Assembly: GCA_040757065.1 (NCBI GenBank)
Contig: JBFLXR010000025.1
Coordinates: 1-26,598, forward strand
Reading direction: 5' to 3'
Source of the DNA: JBFLXR01 sp040757065
GTDB taxonomy: Bacteria; Pseudomonadota; Gammaproteobacteria; Burkholderiales; Gallionellaceae
DNA: 26,598 nt
Positions within the stretch are counted from its first letter, which is position 1, and each line of letters starts with the position of its first letter. Position numbers and translations under genes: made by a program. Shown piece after piece: positions 24,270 through 26,598 of this stretch. Under the pieces are notes generated by a model that saw nothing but the letters and a program-made list of their open reading frames with translations, was not told where the DNA came from and made no database searches.

Positions 24270-24665
24270 ATGAAAAAACGCAAACCGCTCCGCACCCCTG
24301 TCACGCAAGGCTTGCGCGACTTGTACGCCATGGATATGCGCCTGCCTTACGAAGCCGCCTGCGCGGATCGCTTCAGCGCCATCGGTTTCGGGCGGCTGGC
24401 GGCAGCAATCTCGGTAGTACGCACAGCGCTGGAGCTCAAGCAAACCGGCATTCCGCAAGCCATTGAGGTTTTAGATGCCGCGATTACCGTGCTGCTTGCC
24501 GTCCGCGCACGCGGCGACAGCACCGGACAGTGGAAAATCACCGAAAGCGAACGCCCCAGTGTATTGCAAGGCATCGAAATGGCAGAACAGTGTATCGGCA
24601 CCCTTGATGTCTCGCTGCTGGAGCAAACCGCTGCGATGCTGCTGAATACCGTCACGAACGAATAA
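24270..24665 (+). CDS. Hypothetical protein, 131 residues, directly behind tRNA-Arg
   Basis: I do not recognise a named family. The N-terminus is basic (MKKRKPLRTPVTQGLRDLYA). The rest is predicted helical and alanine/leucine-rich (FGRLAAAISVVRTALELK, AIEVLDAAITVLLAVRARG, VLQGIEMAEQCIGTLDVSLL), with WKITESERPSVLQG in the middle. There is no signal peptide or membrane helix. The Shine-Dalgarno is weak (GGA). The gene starts 40 nt after the tRNA with no terminator between, so co-transcription with tRNA-Arg is possible. Its codon use is like that of the neighbours, and no integrase or repeat of the tRNA end is seen near it. Confidence 0.65.
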   Translation: MKKRKPLRTPVTQGLRDLYAMDMRLPYEAACADRFSAIGFGRLAAAISVVRTALELKQTGIPQAIEVLDAAITVLLAVRARGDSTGQWKITESERPSVLQGIEMAEQCIGTLDVSLLEQTAAMLLNTVTNE

Positions 24666-24709
24666 TACGCCGCATCGGCTCCCGTGCTGCCGGGCTATGC
24701 GACCTGCAC

Positions 24710-24819
24710 TCAGGAAATCCCTACCCTCGTCCCACGCATTCCTACAGAATTTTCCGAAAACATCCGACGCATTTTTCAGGATTTCCTGACTATCCGATGC
24801 ACCCCGTATTTCGGAAAAT
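24710..24819. repeat. Interleaved inverted repeats upstream of the Cache/MCP genes
   Basis: Two 11-bp inverted repeats interleave. TCAGGAAATCC (24710-24720) pairs with GGATTTCCTGA (24779-24789), and ATTTTCCGAAA (24749-24759) with TTTCGGAAAAT (24809-24819). The third arm is part of its own dyad, TCAGGATTTCCTGA (24776-24789). A direct repeat ATCCGACGCA / ATCCGATGCA (24762-24771, 24792-24801) lies between, exactly 30 bp apart. This looks like operator DNA or a degenerate repeat element. The rest of 24666-24829 holds no gene that I can see. Confidence 0.6.
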
Positions 24820-24829
24820 GTACCCAAGC

Positions 24830-24843
24830 TTGACGCAGATCAA
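24830..24843. promoter_or_regulatory. FNR/ANR-type binding site
   Basis: TTGACGCAGATCAA matches the FNR-family consensus TTGAT-N4-ATCAA at nine of ten positions. The nearest large downstream gene is the Cache protein at 25145. No well-placed -10 follows at the class II distance, so activation from here is unproven. Confidence 0.6.
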
Positions 24844-24934
24844 GACTTAAACACTAGCCGTGCCAAACAGGCAGACCGAGGAGGGTTTGACGGCATCCAA
24901 ATAATAAAAGCCGCAGATTCACAGGGAGAACAAT

Positions 24935-25033
24935 ATGCGCAGCACGCAGCACCATAACCTTGCCGAGACTTCCTCCGATAAGGAATCTCAGCTATCCCGG
25001 CAGCATTTTCGACACAAACCGCCCCACGACTAA
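24935..25033 (+). CDS. Candidate small ORF, 32 residues
   Basis: An ATG at 24935 is preceded 6 nt away by AGGGAG, a good Shine-Dalgarno, and opens a 32-codon frame (MRSTQHHNLAETSSDKESQL, then SRQHFRHKPPHD) closed by TAA. It is hydrophilic and His-rich with no recognisable domain. It could be a leader peptide or a small protein, or a chance ORF. A sigma-28-like promoter lies inside it. Confidence 0.35.
   Translation: MRSTQHHNLAETSSDKESQLSRQHFRHKPPHD
24955..24981 (+). promoter_or_regulatory. Candidate sigma-28 (FliA) promoter for the Cache/MCP genes
   Basis: TAACCTTG (24955-24962), an 11-bp spacer and TCCGATAA (24974-24981) fit the FliA consensus TAAAGTTT-N11-GCCGATAA with five of eight and seven of eight matches. 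The transcript would begin near 24988 and have a leader of about 157 nt before the Cache gene. Sigma-28 commonly drives chemotaxis genes. Confidence 0.5.
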
Positions 25034-25144
25034 GTGGCGTGCTTCCCCTGTTATCGGCAAGCACACCGGCACGACTTGCCCGCACATGGGAATCAAACAA
25101 AAAATTCAATTCAATTAGTTCAACCACACCGCAAGGAGATACAC

Positions 25145-25594
25145 ATGAAACGTTTTGCATTCACTCTCGCAGCTTTGCTGTTCGTTTCCCATAACGCACT
25201 GGCTGGCGAGTTCGCCACCGCCAAAGAAGCTGAAACACTGGTCGGCAAAGTCGTCAAAGCATTGGCCTCCGACCGGGACGGCACGCTGAAATCCATTACT
25301 TCCAAAGATAAGAGATGGGTGGACCGCGACCTCTACCCAGTCGTGTATGACATGAATGGAACCTGCCTGGCGCACGGTCAGAACCCCAAACAAGTCGGCA
25401 AGGACTTGATCGAACTGGCCGATGCCGACGGAAAAGAGTTCGTCAAAGAACGCGTTTCACTGGCGAAATCCAAAGGAAAATTCTGGCAAGACTATAAATT
25501 TACCGACCCGGAAACCAAGAAAATCCTGCCGAAATCCGCCTATTGCGAAAAAACAGGCGATTCCATCGCCTGTGCTGGGATTTACAAACGCTAA
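25145..25594 (+). CDS. Secreted single-Cache-domain protein
   Basis: The product is 149 residues. A Sec signal peptide (MKRFAFTLAALLFVSHNALA, cleaved before GEFATA) is followed by one Cache-type sensor domain: a helix (EAETLVGKVVKALASD), then DLYPVVYDMNGTCLAHGQNP and GKDLIELADADGKEF, and the ending FTDPETKKILPKSAYC...IYKR. The DxNGxxLAHG...GK pattern with a late KSAY-type strand is that of the sCache_2 group. C74, C134 and C143 are in the mature part; C134 and C143 may form a disulfide. There is no membrane anchor or output domain, so it would be a free periplasmic ligand-binding protein. AAGGAG lies 6 nt before the ATG. The MCP gene follows 79 nt after the stop. Confidence 0.85.
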   Translation: MKRFAFTLAALLFVSHNALAGEFATAKEAETLVGKVVKALASDRDGTLKSITSKDKRWVDRDLYPVVYDMNGTCLAHGQNPKQVGKDLIELADADGKEFVKERVSLAKSKGKFWQDYKFTDPETKKILPKSAYCEKTGDSIACAGIYKR

Positions 25595-25604
25595 CGCCGA
25601 TGCA

Positions 25605-25630
25605 CGGCAAGGCGTCTAACCGCCTTGCCG
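25605..25630. repeat. Perfect hairpin between the Cache and MCP genes
   Basis: CGGCAAGGCG (25605-25614) pairs fully with CGCCTTGCCG (25621-25630) around TCTAAC. No T-run follows on the plus strand, so it is not a standard intrinsic terminator. It may stabilise the Cache mRNA end or attenuate readthrough into the MCP gene. Confidence 0.6.
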
Positions 25631-25673
25631 GACTCGATGCCACACCTCACCCTTAATATACCGGTAGTGCATC

Positions 25674-26598
25674 ATGAAAATTAAATTCAGAATTCTGCTT
25701 CCGTCGATAGTTTCGATTTTGCTTATGCTGGTGCTGAGCGGCGCAGGTTACTTTGTCATTCATACGCTGCAAAACCATTTCGACGATTTAGCCTCTCGCA
25801 ACCTTCGCAATATCACTGCGGCAAATAATATCCGCGGACAGTTACTTGAAGCGAACAGTAATGCCTACCGCCTCATCTCATGGATCGCCAATTTCGACGA
25901 GGGACGAATCAAACAAGAAGTCGGCGTCATCAACGCGAAAATCGACGGCGCGCTCAGCCTGATTAAAGAAATGCAAACCAGCAGCGGCATCGATCCTGAA
26001 AGCGAAAAAACGCTGGTCGCGCTGAACGAAAGCACCGCAAAATACAAGAAAAGTATCCGGCAAGCCATCGAAATGGCGGAATCGGATGCCTCGGCCGGCG
26101 CAGGCATGATGCAATCCGCCGACAAACATTACCAAAGCATCGTAAACAATTTGGCGCAACTGCTCGAAATTCAGCAACAAGACGTGAGCAACGCCGTCAG
26201 CGCGGCGGAACGCGAATCCTCGCAAGCCAACTGGCTGACGCTTGTTATGCTGGCTATTGCAATATCGGCCTCCGTCGCACTTTCCTTCTGGGTAACTCGC
26301 AGTATACTCCGCCAACTTGGCGGCGAACCGGCCTACGTTTCGGAAGTGGTGCAAAAAGTGGCGGCTGGCGACCTGACCGTTCACGTTGAAACCCGCAACG
26401 GCGACACCTCCAGCATGCTCCACTCCGTCAAAAACATGGTTGCCAAACTGGGTCAGATCATCGGCGAAGTACGCAGCTCAGCCGACGCACTGGGCTCCGC
26501 CTCCGAAGAAGTCTCCGCCACCGCGCAGAACATGAGCCAGGCCACCAGCGAACAAGCCGCCTCGGTAGAAGAGACCAGCGCCTCGGTAGAACAGATGA
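25674..26598 (+). CDS. Methyl-accepting chemotaxis protein (partial, cut by the window end)
   Basis: The frame is open from the ATG to the window end, giving the first 308 residues. A membrane helix (about 8-29) precedes a periplasmic helical domain (about 30-185, four-helix-bundle-like). A second membrane helix (about 187-208) and a HAMP domain (about 209-262, ending in the typical KVAAGDLTVHVETRNGD) follow, then the start of the cytoplasmic signalling coil (ALGSASEEVSATAQNMSQAT, SEQAASVEETSASVEQM). The rest, including the CheA-contacting tip, lies outside. The protein should sense a periplasmic signal and control CheA. Its Shine-Dalgarno is weak (GGT), so it may depend on the upstream Cache gene. 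Confidence 0.93.
   Translation, partial: MKIKFRILLPSIVSILLMLVLSGAGYFVIHTLQNHFDDLASRNLRNITAANNIRGQLLEANSNAYRLISWIANFDEGRIKQEVGVINAKIDGALSLIKEMQTSSGIDPESEKTLVALNESTAKYKKSIRQAIEMAESDASAGAGMMQSADKHYQSIVNNLAQLLEIQQQDVSNAVSAAERESSQANWLTLVMLAIAISASVALSFWVTRSILRQLGGEPAYVSEVVQKVAAGDLTVHVETRNGDTSSMLHSVKNMVAKLGQIIGEVRSSADALGSASEEVSATAQNMSQATSEQAASVEETSASVEQM

Noticed and set aside
24156..24665. Genomic island at the tRNA-Arg gene
   Set aside because: There is no integrase, no repeat of the tRNA 3' end downstream in the window, and the following genes have host-like composition.
25068..25079. Possible sigma-54 promoter (GGCAC...TTGC) before the Cache gene
   Set aside because: There are 8 nt between GG and GC rather than the 10 required, so the element does not fit the -24/-12 consensus.
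25577..25603. Possible sigma-28 promoter (GCCGATGC) before the MCP gene
   Set aside because: The -10 matches only six of eight and no TAAA-like -35 is found at 11-bp spacing.
25605..25630. Intrinsic terminator after the Cache gene
   Set aside because: The stem is perfect, but it is followed by GACTCGAT and not a T-run, so it is reported only as a hairpin.
1..26598. CRISPR arrays, insertion sequences, prophage, toxin-antitoxin or defence systems
   Set aside because: I saw no regularly spaced repeats, transposase-like ORFs, phage structural genes or known defence domains on either strand.

Overview
The window is a GC-rich (roughly 55-60 %, estimated by eye), densely packed chromosomal stretch. 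It suggests a Gram-negative betaproteobacterium. Support includes an outer-membrane toolkit (BamB, BamD, MlaA), a PilW lipoprotein, a RodZ-class protein and the order rlmN-pilW-rodZ-ispG-hisS-yfgM-bamB-der. The single b-type cytochrome and the Cache/MCP pair would fit Nitrosomonadales/Gallionellaceae-like bacteria, but that finer placement is inference from family resemblance and was not tested by search.

Layout. (1) Positions 1-600: rpmB-rpmG ribosomal protein operon (minus) with a clear promoter and an intrinsic terminator. (2) 590-4590: rluD-pgeF (minus), divergent from bamD-Nudix (plus), then mlaA (plus) and a bidirectional terminator. (3) 4605-13632: a long minus-strand run, ndk-rlmN-pilW-rodZ-ispG-hisS-yfgM-bamB-der, with 1-4 nt overlaps or short gaps. 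It joins nucleotide supply, rRNA methylation, pilus and cell-shape proteins, isoprenoid synthesis, tRNA charging, envelope assembly and ribosome assembly. (4) 13742-16025: accA-tilS (minus). (5) 16182-19909: a less-characterised envelope block of a VOC protein, a DUF4126 membrane protein, a SIMPL-domain secreted protein, LemA, a GIDE-domain membrane protein carrying an EF-hand loop, and an unknown 133-residue protein. (6) 19979-24101: a cytochrome b561-type protein, the ABC-F ATPase Uup, a small membrane protein and an MFS transporter (all minus). (7) 24156-26598: tRNA-Arg(CCU), an unknown 131-residue protein, a roughly 480-nt regulatory-looking region, a secreted single-Cache-domain protein, and a methyl-accepting chemotaxis protein cut off by the window end.

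Most of the window is ordinary core genome. The parts most worth a second look are two. One is the region 24700-25144 ahead of the Cache/MCP pair, which holds an FNR-type box, a sigma-28-like promoter with exact spacing, interleaved inverted repeats and a 32-codon ORF with a good ribosome binding site. The other is the SIMPL-LemA-GIDE/EF-hand cluster. I see no CRISPR array, insertion sequence, prophage or recognisable defence system.
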